Source: Waterburya agarophytonicola KI4
Lineage (GTDB): Bacteria > Cyanobacteriota > Cyanobacteriia > Cyanobacteriales > Xenococcaceae
Direction of reading: 5' to 3'
Assembly: GCF_020640915.1 (NCBI RefSeq)
Contig: NZ_JADWDC010000051.1
Location: 1 to 34,586, forward strand
Length of the DNA: 34,586 nt
Shown: positions 10,280 through 19,110 of the stretch, piece by piece
Position numbering within the stretch: position 1 is the stretch's first letter
How the letters are laid out: each line of letters starts with the position of its first letter
Made by a program: the position numbers and the translations under genes
The notes under the pieces: generated by a model
Told to the model about the DNA's origin: nothing
Seen by the model: the letters and a program-made list of their open reading frames with translations, nothing else
The model's database searches: none

Positions 10280-11212
10280 TTATTTCCGAATAACCTCTCT
10301 GGGAGAGCAAAGATCTGTCTTGAAATCTCGATTTTCCCAATCTTGTTGAAAATCAGAGGTGTACTGCATGAAGCATTTTGCCCCTCTATATTCTAAAACG
10401 CTGTCGTCTTGATATGTCACATCCAGCCATATATTATTCATCACTTGTAAATGAGAACCCAAAATTTGTCGTCCCTTCTTTTCGTATACAACAACTTCCC
10501 TGGGATTATCTTGAAAGTAATTCAAATTATCGTTGTATATCGTACAAGATCTAATTTCACTAGGATTTTCTATCTCAATTCCATAATTTGCTAGTGCCAA
10601 ATCTATACAAATAGATCTGTCTGGTACAGGAAAAGGAAATAAGATGTCGATCGAATTGCAATCAACTCCATCGGCATTGCACCCACGGAAAGTAAAGTCA
10701 CTATCAAGCTGAAGGAAAGTTCCATCTTCTTTTGTAGAAAATAAAATTTTCCCCTCAAAAACCTCTGAATTGTCTTTCCACCACATTTCATCAACTTGAT
10801 CGATTACAAGTGGTTTTTTTCTCTCTTCCAATAACAAGAAAGCTTTCATGCCGATTTTTATTTGACCTTTATTCAGATCGCAAGTTATTTTTCGAGGTAA
10901 GAGATAAGAACCTTGTTTGGCAAGGGCAAGAACAGGAAAAGCATTAGCTTCCTTTGATGGTATGAGAAGTTCATCGTTTGGTTGATTCCAAAAAAATCCT
11001 TTCCCAAAAGCCATAATAAACGGTCGAGTCAAGTTAGGATTTGATAGTTTAGGCAGAGGTTTTTGTATTTGTGCAAAATAGTATCTTTCAACTTCTTGGC
11101 ACTTGGCATAAGTAGCCTCAGCGCGGGTTTGTTGGGCAAAAGCCATCGGAGTTGCCCAAAGCCAACTAAGACTCAAGATAGCTGCCAGCAAGGAAATTCG
11201 CAGAATTTTCAT
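10280..11212 (-). CDS. Exported Cys-rich protein of unknown function
   Basis: The likely start is the ATG at 11210-11212, giving a 310-aa precursor whose first 26 residues (MKILRISLLAAILSLSWLWA then TPMAFA) form a standard signal peptide with cleavage after AFA. An upstream ATG at 11242 would add ten residues in front of the signal and is less likely. The mature protein has eight cysteines, consistent with disulfide bonds in the periplasm or outside the cell. It has no obvious membrane anchor, lipobox or catalytic motif. Sequence character is a beta-rich soluble domain with many aromatic residues. I do not recognise the family. It converges with the small HTH gene and diverges from the NUDIX pseudogene. 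Confidence 0.75.
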   Translation of the reverse strand: MKILRISLLAAILSLSWLWATPMAFAQQTRAEATYAKCQEVERYYFAQIQKPLPKLSNPNLTRPFIMAFGKGFFWNQPNDELLIPSKEANAFPVLALAKQGSYLLPRKITCDLNKGQIKIGMKAFLLLEERKKPLVIDQVDEMWWKDNSEVFEGKILFSTKEDGTFLQLDSDFTFRGCNADGVDCNSIDILFPFPVPDRSICIDLALANYGIEIENPSEIRSCTIYNDNLNYFQDNPREVVVYEKKGRQILGSHLQVMNNIWLDVTYQDDSVLEYRGAKCFMQYTSDFQQDWENRDFKTDLCSPREVIRK

Positions 11213-11331
11213 AATCAACTCTATTGGTTTGATGTTCTTCATTCAAAGGTACTTCCAAACTTACATTGGAATCAATTAGGTATGAAAAAATATTTTGTGT
11301 CAAAATTAAATAATTGAAACAAAAAGAGATT

Positions 11332-11719
11332 ATGAATGTTCGTATTGCGATCGCAGAATATAGCAACCAAAAACACGCAGAGAAGATTGTTTTTTTACTT
11401 GATCGCTATGTTAAAGATAATTTTTGGACTTTTCCTGGGGGGAAGAGTTGAATTAGGTGAACTAGTCAAGAAGCTCTGGTAAGGGAGCTTAAAGAGGAAT
11501 TAAACGCGGATATAGAGTATCGTTTGTTTGCTTTGGTTGGTAGAGAATTTTTTTGAATATAAGTACCAGCAATATCATGAAATTGCTTTTTATTATTTAA
11601 TGCAGTTTCCAGCCTGATCGCAATACCCAAACAAAGAAGAATCTTTCTTGGGTGTAGAAGAGTACAATCATCTGGAGTTTAAACAGAGATCGACCTTTTT
11701 TGTATCAAATTTCAAATAA
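11332..11719 (+). pseudogene. NUDIX hydrolase pseudogene with several frameshifts
   Basis: No single frame is long, but reading across frames rebuilds a NUDIX hydrolase. From ATG 11332 the sequence reads NVRIAIAEYSNQKHAEKIVF and then DNFWTFPGG, before a stop at 11449. Removing one G from the GGGGGG run (about 11438-11442) continues as GRVELGE. A second shift near 11461-11464 restores xSQEALVRELKEELNAD. Together these give a full NUDIX box, G-x5-E-x7-REL-x-EE-L. A third shift near 11545-11555 gives ENFFEYKYQQYHEIAFYYLM, and a fourth near 11615-11620 gives QYPNKEESFLGVEEYNHLEF, ending at the TAA at 11717-11719. At least four frame changes make sequencing error unlikely. The intact ancestor would be about 125-130 aa. 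The start overlaps no other gene. Confidence 0.8.
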
Positions 11720-12416
11720 TGACACATTAGACAAATCCGTTTTTTGATATGCTAGCGAAGATTGATTTTTAAATCGAGTCTTTTTATTTTATGTGTCATA
11801 AATTTAATTGTGAGACAATAATAGACTCGTTCTTTCGACGACATATTAATTAGTTTTAACGATAAAATACCAATTAATTTGTAAACAAGCTTGGCGGACA
11901 ATCGCGATCACAAATACAGCCAATGAGTCGAGATGATGGCATATTGCCAAAGTAATTTGACTGAGTAATAGTGGAAAAAACTAGCAAGCTCAATAACTGT
12001 ATATTCTTTGCATTTATTTCCCTGGAATAAAAAAACTTTATATTTCAATATCTAGAGTAGAAAAAATAATCATACTTTTAATACAAACTGAAAACCAGTT
12101 TCACTAGTGTTGCGATCGCAATTAAACTCAAATAAAACTAGAATGTAATTCTCAAAAATAGCTAATCCTCATATACATAATTATTCTCCCGAAAATCATA
12201 CTCAAAAGGCAAATAAGCAAAAAAAGAGAAACTTCGGTTACAATCGCTATATATGTTGTGGCGATTATATTTTTATCTATATTTTGGAAGTAAAATCTTG
12301 AAAAGCTTATGTATCAAAGTACAATCTTACATCCGATAACAGTAATTATCGGATGTACAACAAAAACGTTTACAACGTCCACATCGTTGAGCAGCAAAAA
12401 TAATCGAGAGAGCTAA
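11720..12416. other. Gene-free AT-rich stretch in the accessory region
   Basis: About 700 bp with no reading frame that looks coding. It holds inverted TGACACAT (11720-11727) and ATGTGTCA (11791-11798) motifs matching the palindrome at 9959-9986, one HIP1 octamer near 12113, a small AAACTG/CAGTTT stem near 12085-12105 and a strong 12-bp hairpin at 12328-12357. I found no recombinase remnant, although the gene that follows belongs to a recombinase-associated type. Confidence 0.5.
12328..12357. promoter_or_regulatory. Perfect 12-bp inverted repeat upstream of the DUF6262-like gene
   Basis: TACATCCGATAA, a 6-nt spacer (CAGTAA), then TTATCGGATGTA, ending 59 bp before the start at 12417. There is no T-tract on either side, so it is not a typical terminator. 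It could be an operator, a 5-prime-UTR hairpin or a recombinase site. The sequence shows the structure only. Confidence 0.6.
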
Positions 12417-13010
12417 ATGTCAAACAAACAAATAGCAGCACTGACGATCGCTAGTCAACAAAAACAAAAAATAGCATTAGCTAGAACAGAAGAAGCTATA
12501 GAATATTTAATCGAAAATAACTTTAAAATCACCGTAAGATCTGTAGCCAAGACAGCGGGAGTTTCTGTTAGTTATATATATAAATATCCAGAATTAGCTT
12601 ATAAAATTCAAACCCTTAGAGATCGACAGAAATATAATTTAGATAGCGAGAAATGTTTGCCATCCAATATAAATCAACAACTCAAAAAACTAAAATCGGA
12701 AAAAATAGAATTAATCGGAAAAATAGAAGAATTAAACAATTATATAAATGCCATTGAAGAGAAAGGAAAATCATTGACTAAGCTACAAATAGAGAACCTC
12801 CAATTGCAGACAGAGAACCAGCAATTAAAGCAAGAATTAGAATATATCAAACAAAATTTACACAAGACCAGAAGCTTTATTTTAAGCCAGGGTTACGATA
12901 CCCAAGATGAAGTTGTAATGGAAACGAGAAAAAGAGTAGTGCAAAAAATAACATCAGAGAACACAAAAGTAATTAAAACAATTCGGAAAGAGTTCAAAAA
13001 AGAAATTTAG
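12417..13010 (+). CDS. DUF6262/Tn554 TnpC-like coiled-coil protein, orphan
   Basis: A 197-aa protein with an N-terminal HTH-like unit (about 25-70: AIEYLIENNFKITVRSVAKT, then AGVSVSYIYKYPEL). A long Leu/Glu/Lys/Gln coiled coil follows (about 85-150) and a basic C-terminus. The order VRSVAKTAGVS-SYIYK-PEL plus coiled coil matches small proteins (DUF6262, TnpC of Tn554-type elements) that sit next to pairs of tyrosine recombinases and assist their transposition. No recombinase lies on either side: upstream is about 700 bp of non-coding DNA, and downstream is a convergent phosphatase gene. It may be the last survivor of an element or a stand-alone regulator. Family call moderate, orphan status certain within the window. 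Confidence 0.62.
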   Translation: MSNKQIAALTIASQQKQKIALARTEEAIEYLIENNFKITVRSVAKTAGVSVSYIYKYPELAYKIQTLRDRQKYNLDSEKCLPSNINQQLKKLKSEKIELIGKIEELNNYINAIEEKGKSLTKLQIENLQLQTENQQLKQELEYIKQNLHKTRSFILSQGYDTQDEVVMETRKRVVQKITSENTKVIKTIRKEFKKEI

Positions 13011-13085
13011 TAATGACAAATATAATATGTAAAAAAATTATTGAAGTTTTTAAATATATAGTTCTTTCAAGCTGCACACACATTA

Positions 13086-13835
13086 TTATGCTCGTTTCCG
13101 CATTCTACGAGAAATAACTCTAGAAGAATCAACTTTAGCGATCGCTTTTCTGAGGGGCAAAATACGAATTCGACCATCAAAGGTATTTGCTTGATAAACC
13201 TTTTGCCGATTGAGGTCTAAAGCTGTCATCCAACCACTATTATGATGATACGCACCAGTTTCGATATCCAACCATCCCTTACCCGCAGCTATTTGTCCTG
13301 GTTGCACTCCTGGGAGAGTAAAAGTAATAGTATGTCCCGTCACAATCAATTTATCTTTGAAGAAAGCCTTGTTGCTGCTGTGAAAATCTTCTCTAATCCA
13401 ACAAAATTGTTCTGCACCTTGCTGCTGTAGAGGAACATCAGGATTTACCCCTGCATGAACTAGCCAATAGTCGCCCAAATCGTAATATAACGGTAGGTTT
13501 TTCATCCAATCAATATGTTCTTGGGGAATTTTGCTATCATAGCTGGCTACTGTGGCATGACCGCCACTATACAACCAGCCCTGATATAGTTCGATGGATA
13601 CCTCTGGACCGCCAACTACGTCAAGCATCATCTCTTCATGATTTCCTCGAAGACACTTAAACTGATTGCGCATCACAAAATCTACTACCTGCGCACTTTT
13701 TGGTCCTCGATCAATCAAATCGCCAAGAAAATAAATCTCATCGTTACTATTTGGTGAAATTGAATTTAACAATGCAACTAGAGTGTCATAGTGTCCGTGT
13801 ACGTCACCAATGACAATTCGGCGATTATGGCTCAT
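13086..13835 (-). CDS. PPP-family metallophosphatase (serine/threonine phosphatase-like)
   Basis: A 249-aa calcineurin-like phosphoesterase of the PPP/PrpA/ApaH type. The metal-binding signature is complete: GDVHGH near the N-terminus, GDLIDRGP about 30 residues later, GNHE, a later His in WLVHAG, and VTGHT. These hold two metal ions in the active site. Substrates in this family range from phosphoproteins to diadenosine tetraphosphate, and the sequence does not decide between them. The start chosen is the ATG at 13833-13835 (MSHNRRIVIGDVHG), which places the first motif at the usual distance. Longer starts at 13895 or 13859 would add 20 or 12 residues with no conserved look. It diverges from miaE across about 180 bp. 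Confidence 0.88.
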   Translation of the reverse strand: MSHNRRIVIGDVHGHYDTLVALLNSISPNSNDEIYFLGDLIDRGPKSAQVVDFVMRNQFKCLRGNHEEMMLDVVGGPEVSIELYQGWLYSGGHATVASYDSKIPQEHIDWMKNLPLYYDLGDYWLVHAGVNPDVPLQQQGAEQFCWIREDFHSSNKAFFKDKLIVTGHTITFTLPGVQPGQIAAGKGWLDIETGAYHHNSGWMTALDLNRQKVYQANTFDGRIRILPLRKAIAKVDSSRVISRRMRKRA

Positions 13836-14017
13836 GTTAGATGGTTTGACAATGTGCATATCAACAATTCTTTTGACTACTCGATAATTCTTCAAATAAT
13901 AGAAGCAAATTGTTAACTTACTAGTAAGTATTCCCGATTAATTGCGGATAATAACTATATCTGAAGTTTGATTTTAGATCGATCGCTCAAAGAAACGTTA
14001 CTAAGTATAAAAGAACA

Positions 14018-14632
14018 ATGACAAATCGGGTAGCTGCTTCAACCACGATCTCCACTATAAAAATTTTGCAACAGCCATCCAATCCTGCTTGGATCGAACA
14101 AGCGATCGCCAATTTGGATACGGTTTTGTTAGATCACTCCCATTGCGAACGCAAAGCAGCAGGAGTGGCAATCAATCTCATGTTTCGTTATCCCTCTCAT
14201 CATAAACTAGTCCGCCAACTAACAGCGATCGCTCGGGAAGAATTAGAGCATTTTGAACTGGTCAATCAATGGTTAGAAAAAAGAAAGATAGCCCTTGCAC
14301 CCCTTAACGCCCCTCCTTATTTTACTAAATTAAAATCCCAAGTTCGTCATGGCGAACCAGAACGCCTGATCGACTCGTTACTACTGTCAGCGATTATTGA
14401 AGCCCGTTCTCACGAAAGATTGGGTCTGATTGGAGATCGCTGTCCCGACCCAGAATTAGGCAAATTTTACCGCAGTTTGATGGCATCAGAAGCCCGCCAC
14501 TATGGAGTTTATTGGCTACTAGCCGAACATTATAGCGATCGCTTTACTATCGAAAGCCGTTTGGCAGAATTAGGCGAGTATGAAAGCAATATCTTGAGTA
14601 CTTTGCATCACGAACCGAGAGTACATAGTTAA
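14018..14632 (+). CDS. miaE: tRNA 2-methylthio-N6-isopentenyl adenosine-37 hydroxylase MiaE
   Basis: A 204-aa diiron monooxygenase of the MiaE family, which hydroxylates the isopentenyl side chain of ms2i6A at position 37 of tRNAs reading UNN codons. The ferritin-like four-helix bundle ligands are visible: Glu in HCERKAAG, the EExxH in REELEHFE, Glu in IIEARSHE and the final ExxH in ASEARHYG. Length and order match the family. It needs prior modification by MiaA and MiaB, neither of which is in the window. The ATG start lies about 180 bp from the divergent phosphatase. Nothing odd in the reading frame. Confidence 0.93.
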   Translation: MTNRVAASTTISTIKILQQPSNPAWIEQAIANLDTVLLDHSHCERKAAGVAINLMFRYPSHHKLVRQLTAIAREELEHFELVNQWLEKRKIALAPLNAPPYFTKLKSQVRHGEPERLIDSLLLSAIIEARSHERLGLIGDRCPDPELGKFYRSLMASEARHYGVYWLLAEHYSDRFTIESRLAELGEYESNILSTLHHEPRVHS

Positions 14633-14759
14633 GCAATTAGAAGAGACTGATTTGTCTAACAATCATCAATTGTGGCGATTTTTAGCAACACTAGGTAAAA
14701 ATCCAATATAATAGCTTAAATTAATATAAAGTTTGTTTAGTAATTAGAGTTTTTGTGCA

Positions 14760-14798
14760 TATCGAATATGACAACAAACAAAACTGTTATATTCGATA
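14760..14798. promoter_or_regulatory. 14-bp inverted repeat before the GGDEF gene
   Basis: TATCGAATATGACA and TGTTATATTCGATA, with an 11-nt spacer. The arms pair over 14 positions with one G-T wobble. It ends 60 bp before the cyclase start and about 130 bp after miaE. No T-tract follows, so an operator or 5-prime-UTR structure is more likely than a terminator. Function is not shown by the sequence. Confidence 0.5.
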
Positions 14799-14858
14799 CA
14801 AAATTGACATTAATTTACTTATTTCTATTCAACAACCACTTATTTAACTAAAACTGGA

Positions 14859-16406
14859 ATGGTGAATACAAAAGCTTTAAAGCTACTGTTGGTTGAGGAT
14901 AATTTAACTGATGCTCGTTGGATTGGCGAAATCCTAAAAGAATATAATTATCAAAAGTCTGATGTTAGGCACGTTAAGAAAGTTACAGAAGCCATAGACA
15001 GCCTAGAACGAGATGACTTTGATGCCATTTTGTTAGATTTATCTCTTCCCGACAGTCAAGGAATAGAAAGCTTAGAGATTTTCCAGCAAAAAGCACCCCA
15101 ATTACCAATTCTCATCTTAACGGAAACTAATGACCCTACTATTGCCCTTCAATCTCTTCGTCAGGGAGCGCAAGACTATCTTGTTAAAGGTGAATTTGAG
15201 GGAAAAACTTTAACTCGTTCGATTCAATATGCCATCGAACGTCAACGGATCGAATTCAATATTCGCCAACAAGCATTAATGAAAAAAATGCTGGATGAAA
15301 TTCGTAACTCGATCGACCTCGAAACAATCTTAAAAACCACTATTGATGAAATTCAAAAATTTCTCAATACCGAACAAGTATTGATTTATCGTTACGAATC
15401 AGAACAATCTGAAGATATATCAATTGTTGCTTCTTCTTTAGATACGGAGTCAGCCCAGACAACCATAGATCGCTTTATTTCCGCTATCAATGAATCTTCC
15501 CTAGACTCGATTGTCTCCCAATCAATTTCTGTTCGAGCAGTAGAGAGTACGGGAGTCGATCTGTTACCTCCAAGCTTAATTCAAGATCTTCAAGCCGTTA
15601 GTTCTTATTTAATTTTACCTATTTGGCTGAAGGAATCGGTGGATTGTGTTTATGAAGATTTAACTCATCCCATAGTCTTACAAGACAATGCAGAAGAAAC
15701 AAAAGAAGGATTGTGGGGGATGCTAATTGCTTATAACACCACCACCCCTAGAAAATGGCAAGACTGGGAAATAAACTTTTTACAGAAATTGACAACTCAG
15801 GTTACTATTGCAATTCAGCAGTCCCAAATATGCTGTCGATTACAAACGGCAAATCAACAATTACAACAGCTAGCTATTTTAGACGGGTTAACCAACATCG
15901 CCAATCGACGCTACTTCGATCTGGTTTTAAATAAAGAATGGCAGCGATTGAGCAGGGAACAAAAACCATTGTCTTTAATTTTGTGCGATGTAGATCGTTT
16001 CAAAGCCTATAACGATCTCTACGGTCATCAACAAGGCGATCGCTGTTTGCAGAAAATAGCCAAAATATTACGCCAATCCACCAGAAGACCAGCAGATTTA
16101 GTTGCTCGTTATGGAGGAGAAGAATTTGCCATAATTTTACCCAATACAGAGGCTCAAGGTGCATTATTTATCGCTCAAACTATCAATCAAACATTAGCTA
16201 AGGAAGAATTACCCCATCAAAAATCTGGCGTGAGTAAATACGTTACCTGTAGCATGGGTATTGCTACCACGATTCCCAATTCAAAACAGTCCTTTACTCA
16301 AATAATTGAAAGTGCAGACAAGCTGCTGTATCGAGCCAAAAATTCAGGGCGCAATCAAGTTGCAGTTGGTCCTGTAGACAGTTATCAAGAAATGAATATC
16401 AAGTAA
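14859..16406 (+). CDS. REC-GAF-GGDEF diguanylate cyclase
   Basis: A 515-aa signalling protein that should make cyclic di-GMP from two GTP. Domain order: an intact receiver (about 8-125; Glu13/Asp14, phosphoacceptor Asp60, Thr88, Lys110), a GAF domain (about 150-325) and a GGDEF domain (about 335-505). The active-site loop is GGEEF at 419-423, a functional variant. The inhibitory site RxxD is present as RPAD at 410-413, five residues before GGEEF, so product feedback is expected. The GAF has no obvious bilin-attachment Cys motif of the cyanobacteriochrome type, so light sensing is not supported. No histidine kinase is encoded nearby. A strong inverted repeat lies upstream. Confidence 0.94.
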   Translation: MVNTKALKLLLVEDNLTDARWIGEILKEYNYQKSDVRHVKKVTEAIDSLERDDFDAILLDLSLPDSQGIESLEIFQQKAPQLPILILTETNDPTIALQSLRQGAQDYLVKGEFEGKTLTRSIQYAIERQRIEFNIRQQALMKKMLDEIRNSIDLETILKTTIDEIQKFLNTEQVLIYRYESEQSEDISIVASSLDTESAQTTIDRFISAINESSLDSIVSQSISVRAVESTGVDLLPPSLIQDLQAVSSYLILPIWLKESVDCVYEDLTHPIVLQDNAEETKEGLWGMLIAYNTTTPRKWQDWEINFLQKLTTQVTIAIQQSQICCRLQTANQQLQQLAILDGLTNIANRRYFDLVLNKEWQRLSREQKPLSLILCDVDRFKAYNDLYGHQQGDRCLQKIAKILRQSTRRPADLVARYGGEEFAIILPNTEAQGALFIAQTINQTLAKEELPHQKSGVSKYVTCSMGIATTIPNSKQSFTQIIESADKLLYRAKNSGRNQVAVGPVDSYQEMNIK

Positions 16407-16488
16407 TTCAGATTGACTTTGAGCGATCGATAACGCACTCTTAGATAGAATCTGGAGTAGACACAATTTTTTTGATAGAACAATAATA

Positions 16489-17082
16489 ATGGACATTTGG
16501 TTTAGACCTTTAGTATGGATGGACTATCGCTTGGAAGTATTGCTAGCGGTAATTGTTCCCTTCGTTTTATTGATTTGGGCTTTATTCGCCAAACAAGAAG
16601 CCATGGAAAAACTGCTGATTATTTACTGGCGAGTTGCCAGTTTGTTGATGATTACAGTTTATTTATTAATTCCTGACTGGAAAGTTGGCTTTATTAGTGG
16701 TTTTGCGGCTAGAGTTTTAATTGCTATTTCTTTGTGGTTTTGGGTCGATCTCAATGAAGAAATTCGAGACATACCCCAAAATCTATTCAAACTAGTATTT
16801 ACTTCTTGGCGTTGGGCGATAACTGGTTATTGCGTATTAGGCGCGATCGCTAAATCTATTTTTCTTCCCTGTGGCTTATCTAGTAACAAAGTAGCAAGTG
16901 ACTTTTGCCAAGTATGGTTAGAAGCCCCCGAAGCTTATCGCAGTTTGTTTCACAACAAACCAGGAAACGAAGGAGTTTTGGGCTTTATGGGTGCAGTTGG
17001 TTTGGTTATTTATATTATTTATTTGGCCTATTTTGTTTTAATTCGCCTTGGCAAACAAGGACGATCTGCCCTCGAACAATAA
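16489..17082 (+). CDS. DUF3177-type integral membrane protein
   Basis: A 197-aa polytopic membrane protein with about five hydrophobic segments (residues near 16-34, 43-60, 66-85, 105-125 and 163-185). Landmarks are the N-terminal DIWFRPLVWMDYRLE, the WFWVDLNEEI loop and the KPGNEGVLGFMGAVGL segment. This matches my recollection of the cyanobacterial family DUF3177, whose function is unknown. The start at 16489 gives the hydrophobic core the normal N-terminal distance. The next gene begins shortly after or overlaps its 3-prime end in the same direction, so the two are probably one transcript. Confidence 0.75.
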   Translation: MDIWFRPLVWMDYRLEVLLAVIVPFVLLIWALFAKQEAMEKLLIIYWRVASLLMITVYLLIPDWKVGFISGFAARVLIAISLWFWVDLNEEIRDIPQNLFKLVFTSWRWAITGYCVLGAIAKSIFLPCGLSSNKVASDFCQVWLEAPEAYRSLFHNKPGNEGVLGFMGAVGLVIYIIYLAYFVLIRLGKQGRSALEQ

Positions 17083-17107
17083 TTTCAATCATTTTAAGCA
17101 AAACTAT

Positions 17108-17443
17108 ATGGACAAGGCTTGCCTTGTCTCTTCTGAAAATATGCCCGAATCAATTGGTTTGCGTTTAGAACAATACACTCTCAAGCGCAGACAAGAAGTA
17201 TTAATTGTCGATCTAGAAACTGCTACTGGCGAACTAGATAGAGTCACTATCTTTGCTGGATTTTCTAGTTCTTTGATGAAAGCAACCAATTTTGACCCCG
17301 ATGTCCCTGTTATAGCTGCTGATTCCAAAATAATTTCCGTCGATCGCCTGACAAGTCCTTACGATCCTAATAATCCACAATATATCGAATCTGGATTGAC
17401 TGGAGATGCCATAGAAAATATCTTGCAAGAATTAGGTCTTTAA
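17108..17443 (+). CDS. Conserved cyanobacterial protein of unknown function
   Basis: A soluble protein of about 110 aa. The part that looks conserved begins with IGLRLEQYTLKRRQEVLIVD and continues with IFAGFSSSLMKATNFDPDVP, DRLTSPYDPNNPQYIESGLT and a C-terminal helix. I recall similar short proteins in many cyanobacteria, possibly the family DUF7734, but cannot name a function. Start choice is uncertain: ATG 17048 would overlap the upstream membrane-protein gene by 35 bp, ATG 17108 avoids overlap, and ATG 17141 starts just before the conserved part. No signal peptide or membrane segment. Confidence 0.7.
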   Translation: MDKACLVSSENMPESIGLRLEQYTLKRRQEVLIVDLETATGELDRVTIFAGFSSSLMKATNFDPDVPVIAADSKIISVDRLTSPYDPNNPQYIESGLTGDAIENILQELGL

Positions 17444-17631
17444 AGCTCAATCTAGTTGTATTTCCGTAAAAATAGCTCCTTTTTTCCCAAAATAAAAAAT
17501 TATCGCTTAAATTATTGGGTAGATGTGTTAGAAATTACAGCAAAAAACTGATTTAGTAGTACAATTCTTTCAATCTTATAAAAAATTTTGATAGAACAAA
17601 AATACTAGTGCAATTCAATTATTTTAAAACT

Positions 17632-17636
17632 AGGAG
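17632..17636 (+). promoter_or_regulatory. Ribosome binding site deciding the glmM GTG start
   Basis: AGGAG ends 9 nt before the GTG at 17646. In that frame a TAG at 17631-17633 blocks any longer start, and the GTG at 17644 runs straight into TGA. GTG 17646 is therefore the start. Confidence 0.7.
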
Positions 17637-17645
17637 CATATTGGT

Positions 17646-19046
17646 GTGAGTAATTTAGCAACCAGTTTTAATCCCAAAAAACTACCTAAAACTCCCTTAT
17701 TCGGCACGGATGGAATTCGGGGTAAAGCAGGAGATATTTTAAATGCGTCTTTTACAGTTCAGTTGGGTTATTGGGCGGGAAAAGTTTTAGAAGAAGCAGC
17801 TAATAACTCTGGACCAATTATCATCGGACAGGATTCTCGTAATTCTAGCGATATGTTGTCATCAGCGATCGCAGCGGGGTTGACTTCTGCGGGGTTGGAA
17901 GTATGGAATTTAGGCTTGTGTCCGACTCCTTGTGTGGCTTCTCTTGCTGGTGATAGCGAAGCCATAGGAGGAATTATGATTTCTGCCAGTCATAATCCTC
18001 CTCCAGATAATGGGATTAAATTTTTTGGTAACAAAGGAACTAAATTAGCCGATCCTCTCTCCCAAAAGATCGAATATCATCTCAGAAATAGTCAGGTGCA
18101 GGATGCAATTAATCCAATCTGGGGCAAACGGTATCATCGTCCAGAATTAGTTGGGGAGTACGTAAAAATGTTAGGGGCATCTTTGCCCCAAAATATCAGT
18201 TTTAAAGGAATGCGAATTGTCTTAGATTTAGCTTGGGGAGCTTCGGTAAAAGTTGCACCTGCTATATTTAAGCAGTTAGGGGCAGAAGTAATTAGTCTGA
18301 ATCAATCGGCTAATGGCGATCGCATTAATGTTAATTGTGGTTCGACTAACCTAGAATCACTCCAGCAAGGAGTCAAAGAATACAAAGCAGATCTAGGATT
18401 TGCCTTTGATGGAGATGCCGATCGAGTCATGGCAATAGATAGCAAAGGTAGAGTGATTGACGGTGATTACATTTTATATCTTTGGGGCGATCGCCTAAAA
18501 CAAGAAGAACAATTACCAGACGATTTGATTGTGGCTACCGTAATGGCAAACTTAGGTTTTGAAAGAGCTTGGGAGGCTAAAGGCGGTAAGATGCAGCGCA
18601 CCAAAGTAGGAGATCGCCACGTACAGGCAGCTATGTGGAGTACGGGGGCAATGCTTGGTGGGGAACAATCGGGACATATCCTTTGTCACCATCATGGAGT
18701 TTCGGGAGACGGTATTCAAACCGCTTTACATCTAACTGCGTTGGTATGTCAGTCAGGAAGCTCTTTAACCGAATTAGTCGACAATAGTTTCCGCACCTAT
18801 CCCCAAATTCTAAAAAATGTACGGGTAGAAGATCGCGAACGTCGCAGTAAATGGCAAGAATGCGAAGCCGTACAAAATGCGATCACTCAAGCCGAAGCTG
18901 CTATGGGCGATCGAGGACGTATCTTAGTTCGCGCTTCGGGTACAGAGCCTTTGATTCGCGTGATGGTGGAAGCAGAAGATCGGGAATTAACTAGCTATTG
19001 GACGGAAAAATTAGTTCGCGTCGTAGAAACCAATCTAGCTGCATAA
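17646..19046 (+). CDS. glmM: Phosphoglucosamine mutase GlmM
   Basis: Converts glucosamine-6-phosphate to glucosamine-1-phosphate in the cytoplasm, the second dedicated step toward UDP-GlcNAc for peptidoglycan and other envelope sugars. The 466-aa protein has the four-domain alpha-D-phosphohexomutase layout. The catalytic phosphoserine loop [16 protein letters not shown] has active Ser115. The Mg-binding loop DGDADR is at 255-260. The sugar-binding GEQSGH is near 340, and the C-terminal phosphate-binding loop is [12 protein letters not shown]. It starts at GTG 17646 with a good ribosome binding site. A strong bidirectional hairpin terminator follows. Its metabolic partner glmS is about 10 kb downstream in the same window. 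Confidence 0.95.
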   Translation: MSNLATSFNPKKLPKTPLFGTDGIRGKAGDILNASFTVQLGYWAGKVLEEAANNSGPIIIGQDSRNSSDMLSSAIAAGLTSAGLEVWNLGLCPTPCVASLAGDSEAIGGIMISASHNPPPDNGIKFFGNKGTKLADPLSQKIEYHLRNSQVQDAINPIWGKRYHRPELVGEYVKMLGASLPQNISFKGMRIVLDLAWGASVKVAPAIFKQLGAEVISLNQSANGDRINVNCGSTNLESLQQGVKEYKADLGFAFDGDADRVMAIDSKGRVIDGDYILYLWGDRLKQEEQLPDDLIVATVMANLGFERAWEAKGGKMQRTKVGDRHVQAAMWSTGAMLGGEQSGHILCHHHGVSGDGIQTALHLTALVCQSGSSLTELVDNSFRTYPQILKNVRVEDRERRSKWQECEAVQNAITQAEAAMGDRGRILVRASGTEPLIRVMVEAEDRELTSYWTEKLVRVVETNLAA

Positions 19047-19055
19047 TCAGTAAGC

Positions 19056-19095
19056 AAAAAGAAGGGCGATCAATATTGCGATCGCCCTTCTTTTT
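19056..19095. terminator. Bidirectional terminator between glmM and oxidoreductase
   Basis: AAAAAGAAGGGCGATC and its exact reverse complement form a 16-bp stem with an 8-nt loop, flanked by A-runs on one side and T-runs on the other. It sits between two convergent genes and should stop transcription from both. The stem contains HIP1-type GCGATCGC sequence. Confidence 0.9.
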
Positions 19096-19110
19096 ATTTT
19101 TGCCTCAACT

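Noticed and set aside
9959-11830. Type V-K CRISPR-associated transposon remnant
   Set aside because: TGTGTCA motifs are suggestive, but there is no tnsB, tnsC, tniQ or cas12k trace and no ordered end repeats. Kept only as an alternative reading of the motif cluster.
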